DNA of 29,695 bases from UBA685 sp049890115 (GTDB lineage Bacteria > Pseudomonadota > Alphaproteobacteria > Puniceispirillales > Puniceispirillaceae): the NCBI GenBank assembly GCA_049890115.1, contig JBMHCC010000044.1, forward strand, positions 1-29,695, read 5' to 3'. The position numbers were made by a program, and so were the translations under genes. Under the pieces are notes generated by a model, which searched no databases, was not told the origin of the DNA, and worked only from the letters and a program-made list of their open reading frames with translations. Positions 1 through 8,075 of this stretch are shown one piece after another. Every line of letters begins with the position of its first letter. The stretch's first letter is position 1.

Positions 1-31
1 TATTGAGGCCTATTTGCCTTGCTTGTGAGGC

Positions 32-2449
32 TTATTGACCGCGTAATTTCTGATTATCAGGGTCATAAAGCGGCTTGTCCAAAAGCTGGGCTGGATAAGA
101 TTTCCCTAAAATCCCGACAGATAAATTGGTAAGCGGTGCATCATGGCGCACAAAGCCAAAACATAATGTTTTATCAACACGCTCCCCAAAGCCTGCTGAT
201 GTGACAGAGCCAATTTGCGCATCATCTGCGAATATAGGATCACCACCATGTGGGGCAGCGAAATCACAATCTATTTCGGCCATGATAAAGCGCCAATCAT
301 TGCCAGCCGCGACACGTTCCTGCAAAGCTTCCTTGCCGATGAAATCGTCCTTATCCATCTTAACAAAACTATCAAGGCCAGATTCAAACGGCGTAAATTC
401 CACCATCAGATCAGCTTTCCAATGACGATAGCCTTTTTCCAAACGCATAGATTCAGCAGCATAAAGCCCAAATGGCTTGATATGATACTCATCTGCTTTG
501 CTCATAATGGTCTGCCATGCCAAATATAGCTGCTCAACTGGCAAATGTAATTCAAATGCCAACTCACCAGAAAAGCTTACCGCCATGGCATAGGCTGATG
601 CATGGCCGACTGTGACAGCCTTGGCACGCAACCATGGCAGGCCATTTTGTGATAAATCATCACGCGGACAAAGCGCGGTTAGCAACTGGCGTGATTTTGG
701 CCCAGCAACCACTAAGATCACATGGCTTGCTGTTAAATTGGTAATGGTAACAGAGCCATCATATGGCAAATGTTGGTTTAACCAATCCCTATCATGCCAT
801 TCAGCAGCAGCAGCACAACCAAACCAATAATGATTATCAGCAATTTTGGTAATAGTTGCCTCACTTAATACAGACCCTTTATCATTTAACAGATAACATA
901 ATGATACTTTGCCAATGGTTTTTGGCACTGTTGAACAGGTCAGCTTATTTAAATAGGCCTCTGCACCCTCACCCGTGATTTCAAAACGGCCAAAGCCGTT
1001 CACCTCCATCACGCCGACATGCTGGCTGAGATGATGCACCTCATCTGCGACCACCTGTTTGGTATCATGATAGCGATAGCCTGGCACATGCACAAAATCA
1101 GCATCTGGTTTGAAAAATAAGGCACGTTCCCAGCCATTAACGACACCAAATTCAGCACCTTTTTCAGCTAAAACGGGATATAGCGAGGTTGTTTTAGCAA
1201 GTCGCCCAGCAGGGCGCTCTTCATGCGGCAAGTGATAATGAAATTCCATCTGATAATCTTCAATAGATTTCAGCAAGGTAAATTCAGTATTAGCATGAGA
1301 TGTGAAACGGCGCGGATCAAGGAACCAGCTTTCCCATTCTGTCTGACCTTCGACAATCCATTCAGCTAGCAATTTACCATGACCGCCACCTTCGCCAATA
1401 CCAGCGCGCAAGCCGATGATACAAAAGGCATTACGCACACCTGGCACAGGACCAACCAAAGGCATCCCATCAGCTGAATAGGTGATAGGGCCATTCACAA
1501 CCGTATGGATACCAGCTTCTGTCAAAGAGGGGAGCCGCTCAAAAATCCGCTCCATATTATCGAGGCAGCGATCAAGATCGTTAGGGCAAAGTGCCATAGT
1601 AAAATCAGGGTCAATGCCGTCCATTCCAAAGGATTTACAGGCCTGTTCATAAACGCCAACCAACAATCCCTTTTTTTCCTGACGAGAATAAAAATCATCA
1701 CCTGGGCATCTGATAATTGGCACCCGTTCTTCCATCTCTTCCAACTCTGGAATAGGATCTGTCAGAAAATACATATGTTCCATTGATATAACAGGATGGC
1801 TAACACCCATCATCGCGCCAATTTCATTCACGCGATACCCGCCAGCATTCACCACAATCTCAGCACGCACATCACCTTTTTGCGTATGGACAATCCATTC
1901 ATCATTTGGCAGCTGCGTCAGGCCTGTGACAGCGTTAAAACGCACCACCTCTGCACCAGCTTGGCGTGCCCGCCTTGCAAGGGCTTGGGTTAATTGTGAG
2001 GGATCAATATCACCATCAAGGGGATCCCACCACGCCCCAAGCAAGCCATCAGATTTCATCAATTTATGACGGCGTGCCGCTTCTTCACCATCAATCAGCT
2101 CAAAATCAACACCAACACCTTTTGCCATTTGAATGTAATGGGCATAGATATCCATCTGCGTTTCATTATGCGCCAGACGCATACCGCCTGTGATATGATA
2201 ATTGATTGGAAAATCGGGATCGGCGGCTAATTCGCGATACAGATTAATCGAATGGCGTTTTAATGCCACAAAGGTCTGATTTCCCCCAAATTGTGTCACT
2301 TGTGCTGCGGCATGCCATGTTGAACCAGATGTTAGCTCATCACGTTCAATCAGCATGACATCAGTCCATCCCATCTGGGTTAGATGATATAAAGCAGAGC
2401 ACCCAGCGATGCCCCCACCAATAATAACCACACAAGCCTGATCACGCAT
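32..2449 (-). CDS. Dimethylglycine/sarcosine dehydrogenase-like flavoenzyme (FAD oxidoreductase + GcvT domains)
   Basis: Probably oxidatively removes an N-methyl group from dimethylglycine, sarcosine or a related methylated amine, passing the one-carbon unit to tetrahydrofolate in the cytoplasm. The 805-residue protein opens with a Rossmann FAD motif (GGGIAG near residues 11-16). It then has GSTWHAA around residue 46; in mammalian DMGDH the histidine of this motif carries the covalently bound FAD. A DAO-type domain runs to about residue 365, followed by a short FAO_M-like linker and a GcvT aminomethyltransferase fold with its C-terminal barrel, the full DMGDH order (human about 866 residues). 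I chose the ATG at 2449, preceded by a G-rich Shine-Dalgarno stretch; a GTG two codons upstream is also open. It diverges from the MttB-like gene across about 150 bp. The exact substrate cannot be read from sequence. Confidence 0.87.
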   Translation of the reverse strand: MRDQACVVIIGGGIAGCSALYHLTQMGWTDVMLIERDELTSGSTWHAAAQVTQFGGNQTFVALKRHSINLYRELAADPDFPINYHITGGMRLAHNETQMDIYAHYIQMAKGVGVDFELIDGEEAARRHKLMKSDGLLGAWWDPLDGDIDPSQLTQALARRARQAGAEVVRFNAVTGLTQLPNDEWIVHTQKGDVRAEIVVNAGGYRVNEIGAMMGVSHPVISMEHMYFLTDPIPELEEMEERVPIIRCPGDDFYSRQEKKGLLVGVYEQACKSFGMDGIDPDFTMALCPNDLDRCLDNMERIFERLPSLTEAGIHTVVNGPITYSADGMPLVGPVPGVRNAFCIIGLRAGIGEGGGHGKLLAEWIVEGQTEWESWFLDPRRFTSHANTEFTLLKSIEDYQMEFHYHLPHEERPAGRLAKTTSLYPVLAEKGAEFGVVNGWERALFFKPDADFVHVPGYRYHDTKQVVADEVHHLSQHVGVMEVNGFGRFEITGEGAEAYLNKLTCSTVPKTIGKVSLCYLLNDKGSVLSEATITKIADNHYWFGCAAAAEWHDRDWLNQHLPYDGSVTITNLTASHVILVVAGPKSRQLLTALCPRDDLSQNGLPWLRAKAVTVGHASAYAMAVSFSGELAFELHLPVEQLYLAWQTIMSKADEYHIKPFGLYAAESMRLEKGYRHWKADLMVEFTPFESGLDSFVKMDKDDFIGKEALQERVAAGNDWRFIMAEIDCDFAAPHGGDPIFADDAQIGSVTSAGFGERVDKTLCFGFVRHDAPLTNLSVGILGKSYPAQLLDKPLYDPDNQKLRGQ

Positions 2450-2599
2450 CTTCACCCCCCCCTTTAACAGACCGCAAGCGACGGAGATAACACAATCACG
2501 CTATAGCAGCGAAATCCACTAAAATTTAACTGATGACTATTTTTTTATTTTTTCTATTTGAACAATGTGAAACAGTATCGTGTCAGAGTTAGCGGAAAA

Positions 2600-4159
2600 A
2601 TGACCATGGATGATAAGTCAGAGAAATCAAAACGAGGCGGCGGCAGAGCAGCGCGCCATCTGCAACGCCAGACAAAGGGTGCTATTCCACATCCCTGCCC
2701 CCCTGGTCAGATAGGCGGAATGTATCGCCCCTTAAGTGACCATGATGTATCACGCATCATTGACACAGCCTATCGTCTCTTAGCTGAGATTGGCATGGGT
2801 GAAGTGCCTGCTGAATTAGAAGAACGTGCCCTTGCAAAAGGCGCTTATCTCAATGAGGCTGGCAGGTTATGCTATAGCCGCCAGATGGTTGAAGATGTGA
2901 TTGACGCATCACCAAAATCATTCATGCTTTATGGCCGCAATCAGGCTCATGATATCGAGATTGGTGGTGATAAAGTCTATTATGGTACAGGTGGTGCAGC
3001 TGTCCAAACCCTTGATCCGACAACAAATTTATATCGCGCTGCCACATTGCATGACCTTTATGAATTTACCAGACTAGCTGATCAGATGGAAAATATCAGC
3101 TGGTTTACCCGCATTTGCGTAGCAACTGATATTGCTGATATCTTTGAGCTGGATATTAATACAGTTTATGCGCTGATTGCTGGCACGCAAAAACATGTTG
3201 GCACAAGCTTTGCCACTGGTGCTTCTGTCGCTCCAGCTATTTCTTTATTTGATACCGCTATGGGCGGGGCTGGTTCTTTTGCCAAACGTCCCTGCTGCAA
3301 GGTACATATCAGCCCGATTATATCACCTTTAAAATATGGTGAAGATGCCTATGATGTTGCCAAAGAAGCGATTGATCAGAATATGGTCATTAATGCCATC
3401 ATAGCAGCCCAATCTGGTGCAACGGCCCCCGCCCCACTAGCTGGTATGCTGGCGCAAACAACAGCAGAGACAATGGCAGCTTTGATGATGGTTCATGTCA
3501 TCAAAGAAAATCATCCCATGATATTCTCTAATTGGCCGTTTGTGGTTGATTTGCGAACAGGCTCTTTTAGTGGGTCAGGCGGTGAAATATCAGCCCTAAA
3601 TGCAGGGGCAGCACAAATATCAAATGCCCTTGGTTTGATTAGCGGTGTCGCAAGCTCAATGGCTGATGCCAAGGCTGTTGATGCACAGATGGGTGTTGAA
3701 AAAGCAATGTCATCTCTGGCAGCTGGCCTAGCAGGTGCCAATATGATCTATGAATCAGCTGGCATGATGGCAAGCTTGCTTGGAGCCTCTTTTGAGGCAA
3801 TGATCCTAGACAATGAAATGCTTGCAATGAATGCACGCACTATTCGCGGCATTGAGGTCAGTGAGGAAACGCTTGGATTTGAGGCTATCAGGCAAGCTGT
3901 CTTTGGTGATGGCCATTTTCTAGGTGGTGATTTTACCATGGATGCGATGTTACGCGATTATTATTATCCAACACTCGCCAACCGTGACAACCCCACAGTA
4001 TGGGAGGAAACAGGCGCACCTGATGCCTGGCAAATTGCCAAAGCAAAGCTAGCAGACTATCAATCTGCACCAAGAGAGACTTATTTATCACAAGATGCTG
4101 ATGCCAAAATACGTAGTGAGTTTGCCATCCACCTTTCGCATCATCACATTTATCGCTGA
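2600..4159 (+). CDS. MttB/MtgB-like trimethylamine methyltransferase family protein (no in-frame amber codon)
   Basis: A member of the MttB superfamily (COG5598). Characterised members move a methyl group from a quaternary or tertiary amine such as glycine betaine or trimethylamine to a cobalamin-carrying partner protein. The 519-residue sequence has the family-type N-terminal stretch leading into RPLSDHDV, a central motif-rich TIM-barrel region (GTGGAAVQTLD, HVGTSFATGAS, SGATAPAPLAGMLAQ) and an AGGD-like end (FLGGDFTMDAM). There is no in-frame TAG, so it is not a pyrrolysine-type TMA methyltransferase and belongs with the non-Pyl subfamily. The frame stays open upstream to a TTG at 2558; ATG 2600 or ATG 2606 is more likely, with AGCGGA just upstream. 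It is divergent from the DMGDH-like gene and 10 bp ahead of the GFA gene. No corrinoid protein lies nearby, so the methyl acceptor is unknown. Confidence 0.85.
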   Translation: MTMDDKSEKSKRGGGRAARHLQRQTKGAIPHPCPPGQIGGMYRPLSDHDVSRIIDTAYRLLAEIGMGEVPAELEERALAKGAYLNEAGRLCYSRQMVEDVIDASPKSFMLYGRNQAHDIEIGGDKVYYGTGGAAVQTLDPTTNLYRAATLHDLYEFTRLADQMENISWFTRICVATDIADIFELDINTVYALIAGTQKHVGTSFATGASVAPAISLFDTAMGGAGSFAKRPCCKVHISPIISPLKYGEDAYDVAKEAIDQNMVINAIIAAQSGATAPAPLAGMLAQTTAETMAALMMVHVIKENHPMIFSNWPFVVDLRTGSFSGSGGEISALNAGAAQISNALGLISGVASSMADAKAVDAQMGVEKAMSSLAAGLAGANMIYESAGMMASLLGASFEAMILDNEMLAMNARTIRGIEVSEETLGFEAIRQAVFGDGHFLGGDFTMDAMLRDYYYPTLANRDNPTVWEETGAPDAWQIAKAKLADYQSAPRETYLSQDADAKIRSEFAIHLSHHHIYR

Positions 4160-4169
4160 AAGATGAACC

Positions 4170-4619
4170 ATGCCACATGAAACACAACAAACCTCTTTAA
4201 ATGGCCATTGTCTTTGTGGTGCTGTCTGCTTTACCAGCACAGGCACGCAAAGCTGGGCCTGTTATTGCCATTGCCATGATTGCAGGCGCAACTGCGCTGC
4301 ACCTGTGGTTGCATTTTTGGGCGTGAAATTAGACGGGTTTCAATGGCATCTTAAAAATGGCAATGCCAGCCCCCGCTTTTTCAATAGCTCACCAGGGGTA
4401 AAGCGGTTTTTTTGTGATGAATGCGGAACGCCAATGGCATTTCAGGCAGAGCATTACCCAGGAGAAATCCATCTTTATGCCACAACATTAGATGACCCCG
4501 ACGCTTTTGTGCCAAAATTTCATGTTCACCACGATAGAAAATTAGCTTGGCTGCCTCTGTCAGATGATCTGCCAAAATATCAAGCAAGCGCGCCAGCTGA
4601 TGAATCAAAACGAAAATAA
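4170..4619 (+). CDS. GFA-family (glutathione-dependent formaldehyde-activating enzyme-like) zinc protein
   Basis: A 149-residue protein of the GFA/CENP-V fold, a small zinc-binding family named for Gfa of Paracoccus, which was proposed to promote formaldehyde-glutathione adduct formation. Visible zinc ligands are GHCLCGAV near residues 11-18, CHCHDCRR near 34-41, and FFCDECGTP in the second half. Length and motif order are normal for the family. It starts 10 bp after the MttB-like gene and is surely cotranscribed with it; AAAGATG lies just upstream of the ATG. The context of a methyltransferase and a demethylating dehydrogenase fits formaldehyde handling. Many GFA-fold proteins have no proven link to formaldehyde, so this role is inferred from position. 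Confidence 0.87.
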   Translation: MPHETQQTSLNGHCLCGAVCFTSTGTQSWACYCHCHDCRRNCAAPVVAFLGVKLDGFQWHLKNGNASPRFFNSSPGVKRFFCDECGTPMAFQAEHYPGEIHLYATTLDDPDAFVPKFHVHHDRKLAWLPLSDDLPKYQASAPADESKRK

Positions 4620-4625
4620 TGACAA

Positions 4626-4662
4626 AAAAGCCCCTGCTTTATGTCATAGAACGGGGGCTTTT
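4626..4662. terminator. Bidirectional rho-independent terminator
   Basis: AAAAGCCCC (4626-4634) pairs perfectly with GGGGCTTTT (4654-4662) around a 19-nt loop. The run of A before the left arm gives a U-tract on the minus strand, and TTTT ends the right arm on the plus strand. It lies between the convergent GFA gene and the minus-strand membrane protein gene and can serve both. Confidence 0.85.
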
Positions 4663-4694
4663 CGGATTAGCGCCAGATGCTTTGGCTTCACCGA

Positions 4695-5105
4695 CTAGGC
4701 ATATAAGATATCTTGCATGCTATAGAGCAAAAAGGCATAGGCCAAACCAAAGATAATCGGCGCAATAATCGGCTCTTTGGTATAGATCACACCATCATCA
4801 ACTGCGACTTTTGCTGCTACGGTACGATAGCTTAAAAAGGCAGCAATGCCTGCTTGCACCACAAAATAGCAAAATAGATACCATGCACCCTCAACACCAC
4901 GCATCAGCAGCATCAGATGCATAACAACAGCACCGCCAGCAAAAGAGGCAACAAAACCACCAATGATCGTACCTGTCTCGCTTATGCCAAATTTGGCATA
5001 AAAAGCCTTAATGCCGAATGACATCTGATAGGCATACATCGCCCATCCAAATGTCAGCGCTAAAAACACAATTAGATTTAAAATACCACCAAAATTATCA
5101 ACCAT
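4695..5105 (-). CDS. Small integral membrane protein of unknown function
   Basis: I do not recognise the family. The 136-residue protein is mostly hydrophobic, with about four membrane-spanning stretches: residues about 8-28 (LNLIVFLALTFGWAMYAY), 46-68, 74-95, and 112-132 near the C-terminus. A short polar loop (VAAKVAVDDGVIYTKEP) sits between the third and fourth. There is no cleavable signal or obvious catalytic motif. The start is well supported by GGGGAGGGG a few bases before the ATG. It is a single-gene unit ending at the shared terminator at 4626-4662, facing the methyltransferase/GFA pair and diverging from the DUF2589-like operon. Confidence 0.75.
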   Translation of the reverse strand: MVDNFGGILNLIVFLALTFGWAMYAYQMSFGIKAFYAKFGISETGTIIGGFVASFAGGAVVMHLMLLMRGVEGAWYLFCYFVVQAGIAAFLSYRTVAAKVAVDDGVIYTKEPIIAPIIFGLAYAFLLYSMQDILYA

Positions 5106-5425
5106 ATTCCCCTCCCCAGGTTCTTTCTATTTCTATCATTGAATACTAAAATAATAATTTTGGCAAATTTCCGCCTGTTTCAGCCTATGCGAATCCAAAT
5201 AAAGATAGAGCCATTTGAGATAGCCACTATCTAAAAGCACGCCTCAAAAGCGGTGTTAATCTGATACTTTATGGTCATCAACCTTGTCTGTTTTAAACTG
5301 AAAGGACAGGGGCAATCTCTTCCTTTAGATCATCATTAATCCTGCATCAGATCAACTTTCACAAAGCAATTAAGTGACTTCATTTTAATGCAACCAATAA
5401 ATGAAAATATTTAGGATTTTACATT
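5106..5425. other. 320-bp divergent intergenic region
   Basis: This region separates the minus-strand membrane protein from the DUF2589-like operon and must hold both promoters. It is AT-rich. I see no convincing reading frame, strong hairpin or recognisable operator. AGGA lies about 10 bp before the ATG at 5426. Confidence 0.5.
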
Positions 5426-5899
5426 ATGTCTGGCGTTGATCTTGGTGGTTTTCTGGCTCATTTGGGAGATGCTGTCAAAGTAGCACGCAATAGCTGCGCG
5501 AAAGCGAATATGCGTCTGCTGCAAGATTATCTTGATTATGATGATGGTGATGATCACTACCATTTTCGCACAATTCCTGTGCGCATTGGCATGGAAATCA
5601 TTGATATTCCGCTATATGGGCTGACACCGCCAGGTCATCTAGATTTAGATAAAATAGAGGTGGAATTTGATACTGTTATTGGGGTGAATTCTACCGCACC
5701 TAGCCAGCTAGATGACACAACTGGCAATCCAAAATTTTCAATCTCTTTATCACGCGGTCTGTTTTCCAGATGTTCAGAAATGGAGGTCAAAGCTTGTTTC
5801 AGCTTGAAAGAACCTTGCGAAACCGCAGAGCAAATCCGCGATAAATCGAACAAACTCATCCCCCTAAACACTATGAGAAAGGAACCAACAAATGGCTGA
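5426..5899 (+). CDS. DUF2589-like protein, first gene of a three-gene operon
   Basis: Function unknown. The 157-residue soluble protein has an N-terminal segment (SGVDLGGFLAHLGDAVKVA) and an acidic patch (DYDDGDD). A core follows in which IPVRIGMEIIDIPLYGL is followed by LDKIEVEFDTVIGV, and the end (KEPCETAEQIRDKSNKLIP) resembles the closing helix of DUF2589 proteins (Pfam PF11655). This order of ideal-beta segment, 'IPL-x-x-L', 'hydrophobic-E-F-D' strand and final helix is how I remember one class of DUF2589 proteins; I could not run a profile search. There is no signal peptide or membrane segment. The last 8 bases overlap the next gene, which points to translational coupling. A weak AGGA precedes the ATG. 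Confidence 0.65.
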   Translation: MSGVDLGGFLAHLGDAVKVARNSCAKANMRLLQDYLDYDDGDDHYHFRTIPVRIGMEIIDIPLYGLTPPGHLDLDKIEVEFDTVIGVNSTAPSQLDDTTGNPKFSISLSRGLFSRCSEMEVKACFSLKEPCETAEQIRDKSNKLIPLNTMRKEPTNG

Positions 5900-6530
5900 A
5901 TATGAACATCGTGAACAATGTAAATTTAATGATCTCGGCAATCAGCTAGGCGGCATTGTCACCGCTTTGTCATCTGCTGATGCCGCAACCAAAGCAGCAG
6001 CTTTAGACAGGCAGGTTAAAATTCTTGAAATGAGTAATATTACGGCCTCTGCCCATACAGGTATCTTGGGCACTGAAACACCCTTATCTGTGCAATATGA
6101 TGTACCAGCTGCGGTTGTGTCTGATATGCGCTCTCTGGTTGTTGAAGAAGCCAGCATTGAAACCACCATGAATGTCAGTGCTAGCACAGAAGATTCATTA
6201 GCTGTCACCTCTGAAACTACGGTCGGCGGCGAGGCTAGCCTTGGGTGGGGCGTGTTTAAAGCAACCGCTAATTTTAGTGCGACTGTTGATGTGGACAAGA
6301 ATTCACGTCGCAAATCTGATTATTCATCATCTCTTCATGTCACTGTGCGCATGGCGCAATCAGAGGCACCTGAAGGGGTGATGCGTATCATTGATAATAT
6401 GAATGAGGTGGTCAAAACAGCCACTGAGATCAATACCGCCATCATGATCAGAAGCCAGCCAGCTTTGGCACAAGGCGCTGCCGCCCAGCCAGCCAATACA
6501 GATACCCAACCTGCTGAAGCAGCAGAATAA
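5892..6530 (+). CDS. DUF2589 domain protein, second gene of the operon
   Basis: Function unknown. The 212-residue protein contains what I read as a DUF2589 domain: VPAAVVSDMRSLVVEEASIE (residues about 76-95), a beta-rich middle with FKATANFSATVDVDKNSRRK (about 120-139), then SSLHVTVRMAQSEAPEGVMR and a final amphipathic helix (IIDNMNEVVKTATEI). These match the family's plan of two beta sections flanking a basic serine-rich stretch, closed by 'E-x-P-x-G-hydrophobic' and a helix. The C-terminal tail of about 25 residues is alanine-, proline- and glutamine-rich and probably disordered. There is no signal peptide. It overlaps the first gene by 8 bp and precedes the interrupted third gene by 22 bp. 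It is more diverged from the first gene product than a recent duplicate would be. Confidence 0.7.
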   Translation: MAEYEHREQCKFNDLGNQLGGIVTALSSADAATKAAALDRQVKILEMSNITASAHTGILGTETPLSVQYDVPAAVVSDMRSLVVEEASIETTMNVSASTEDSLAVTSETTVGGEASLGWGVFKATANFSATVDVDKNSRRKSDYSSSLHVTVRMAQSEAPEGVMRIIDNMNEVVKTATEINTAIMIRSQPALAQGAAAQPANTDTQPAEAAE

Positions 6531-6552
6531 AACCATCAAGAAAGGAAACAAA

Positions 6553-7017
6553 ATGTTTCAAACAACCAGAAATGATGTTGTCTTTAGCGGACATGACAGT
6601 AACCTGCCACGTGATGCCAAATTAACACGTGTCCCGCCAGAGGTCGAGTTTATCACCTTTGGCCCTCCTGGCTCAGTCATGACTGAAAATTTGGGGTAAT
6701 TACTAGAGGGTGGGCAAGCTATTACCAAGATTTTTATCATCTCACCTGTCACGAATGAGAAAACCTATATTCAAGCAACAAGCTATAAATTTGAATCAGG
6801 TGATATTCCCAATCTTGCATTATGGCCGCCACGTGATCTGGAAATTGCTGGCAAAGGGGCGGTGCCTCATATCATCGTTGTTGAGGCAGAAACGCACCTC
6901 GCTGATTTATGGCCAAGGCTGCGGCCATTTCGCAAAAGAGGTCAGACCTTGCGCGTGATATGGTCTGCCTGTGCAGCATTGGATCAAAATAGCAATCAGT
7001 TGGTAGATGGCGAATAA
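6553..7017 (+). pseudogene. Third gene of the DUF2589 operon, split by one in-frame TAA (possible Stv-like domain)
   Basis: An ATG at 6553 with GAAAGGAAA upstream opens a frame that reads 48 codons to TAA at 6697-6699. It continues without shift for another 105 codons to TAA at 7015. Both halves read as real protein: DVVFSGHDSN and FITFGPPGSV before the stop, then LLEGGQAITKIFIISPVTNE and a C-terminal half ending QLVDGE after it. A CAA-to-TAA change would explain it and gives a natural NLGQLLEGG. The second half has no ATG, so independent restart is unlikely. The N-terminal 'SGH ... VPxxxxF...G' pattern reminds me of the putative adhesin Stv domain, from memory only. It may be a nonsense mutant, a readthrough gene or a sequence error. 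The operon terminator follows at 7068. Confidence 0.7.
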
Positions 7018-7067
7018 AAAGCTGGCTTACTAAGAACAATACCGACCGGCATTTTTGATCTGGCGTG

Positions 7068-7104
7068 ACAGGGCAGCATAGGCTTTTTTCGCTGCTCTGT
7101 TTTT
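7068..7104 (+). terminator. Rho-independent terminator of the DUF2589 operon
   Basis: ACAGGGCAGC (7068-7077) pairs with GCTGCTCTGT (7091-7100), with one G-T pair, around a 13-nt loop, and is followed by TTTTT. It lies 51 bp after the third gene's final stop and 46 bp before the arsC-like gene, so it separates two transcription units. Confidence 0.85.
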
Positions 7105-7149
7105 GCTAGGCTATAACAGAGCCAAGCCTTGTGACGGAGTTTTGTTCTG

Positions 7150-7503
7150 ATGTCAGACTTTACCATTTACCACAACCCAAGATGCAGCAAATCGCGTGCT
7201 AGCCTTGCTTATTTGCAAGATGCTGGCATTGATGCTGAAATTATTCTGTATTTGGATACACCGCCCTCACCTGATGAATTGCGCATAGTTTTAGGCAAAT
7301 TATCAATGGCACCAGAGGTGCTTTTACGCAGAAATGAGGCTGACTATAAAACCCACATTGCAGGCAAGCCTGACATGACAGATGATGAGCTGATAGAGAC
7401 GATGTGCCGTTATCCAAAGCTGATAGAACGCCCCATCATTATCACAGGAAATCAAGCTGTGATTGGCCGTCCACCAGAGCGTGTGCAAGAGTTACTTGGC
7501 TAA
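7150..7503 (+). CDS. arsC: ArsC-family (glutaredoxin-coupled arsenate reductase-like) protein
   Basis: A thioredoxin-fold protein of the ArsC/Spx superfamily, of the type that reduces arsenate using glutathione and glutaredoxin. In the 117 residues, HNPRCSKS places the nucleophilic cysteine at residue 12, as in E. coli plasmid R773 ArsC. Arginines fall at residues 60, 94 and 107, the three that bind arsenate and arsenite in that enzyme. It is shorter than R773 ArsC (141) and close to YfgD-type proteins (about 119), whose activity is less certain. No arsR, arsB or acr3 lies near, so this is not a classic ars operon; a housekeeping or constitutive role is possible. It has its own promoter space after the terminator at 7068, and a CBS protein gene follows 101 bp later. 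Confidence 0.85.
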   Translation: MSDFTIYHNPRCSKSRASLAYLQDAGIDAEIILYLDTPPSPDELRIVLGKLSMAPEVLLRRNEADYKTHIAGKPDMTDDELIETMCRYPKLIERPIIITGNQAVIGRPPERVQELLG

Positions 7504-7604
7504 ATTGGTTTTTTGAAAAATCCTTACCTGTGAGACAATTACCGCTATCAGTCGTAGAGATTCATAAGGGTATTGAAGTACTCAACAATGAAAGGGAGGA
7601 TTGT

Positions 7605-8024
7605 ATGACACCATTTCTGAAAAAATTATGTGACCGCGGCTGTGTCACGGCATCGCCTGACACACCTTTGCAAGCCATAACAGAAACCATGTCTGCCAAG
7701 AAAATTGGTACTGTTGTGATTTTAGAAAATGGCGCTATTGCTGGCATTGTGTCTGAAAGAGATATCATCCGCACAATTGCAAAAAAAGGCACAATTATCG
7801 ATATGGTTGCAAGTGATATTATGACAACACAGCTTGTGGTTATTGAACCAGATGTTAATTCCACAATGATTATGGATATGATGAGTAAGCATAATATCCG
7901 CCATGTGCCAATCATTGACAAGGACAAGCTGGTTGGCATCGTCTCTATCACAGATGTGGTAAGGCGGTTATCTGAAAAGACCAATCAGGAAGCTGAATAT
8001 TTACGTGAGTTTATTAACTCATAA
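7605..8024 (+). CDS. Two-CBS-domain protein
   Basis: A 139-residue stand-alone CBS pair, a Bateman module of the kind that binds adenine nucleotides such as AMP, ATP or NAD and acts as a sensor or regulator. The first CBS motif runs from about residue 10 to 62 (TPLQAITETMSAKKIGTVVI ... GIVSERDIIRTI). The second runs from about 75 to 132 (SDIMTTQLVVIEPDV ... IRHVPIIDKDKLVGIVSITD). No other domain is fused. I chose ATG 7605 because AAAGGGAGGA lies 4-6 bp upstream; the frame remains open to 7404 but that extension overlaps arsC and reads as non-protein. The partner cannot be deduced; it may share a transcript with the ArsC-like gene. Confidence 0.88.
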   Translation: MTPFLKKLCDRGCVTASPDTPLQAITETMSAKKIGTVVILENGAIAGIVSERDIIRTIAKKGTIIDMVASDIMTTQLVVIEPDVNSTMIMDMMSKHNIRHVPIIDKDKLVGIVSITDVVRRLSEKTNQEAEYLREFINS

Positions 8025-8030
8025 TAGAAT

Positions 8031-8075
8031 GCTGTAAGTCGACTAAATCGCTTTATCGAGGCTGACTTAGCCAGC
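8031..8075. terminator. Possible hairpin between convergent genes
   Basis: GCTG and TAAGTC at 8031-8040 can pair with GACTTA at 8064-8069 and CAGC at 8072-8075, closing over a 23-nt loop. It lies between the CBS gene and the convergent membrane protein gene and overlaps the stop of the latter. No U-tract follows, so termination is uncertain. Confidence 0.3.

Noticed and set aside
2558..2599. TTG 2558 as start of the MttB-like protein
   Set aside because: Possible in frame, but ATG 2600 and ATG 2606 lie behind a purine-rich stretch and the added 14 residues show no family similarity.
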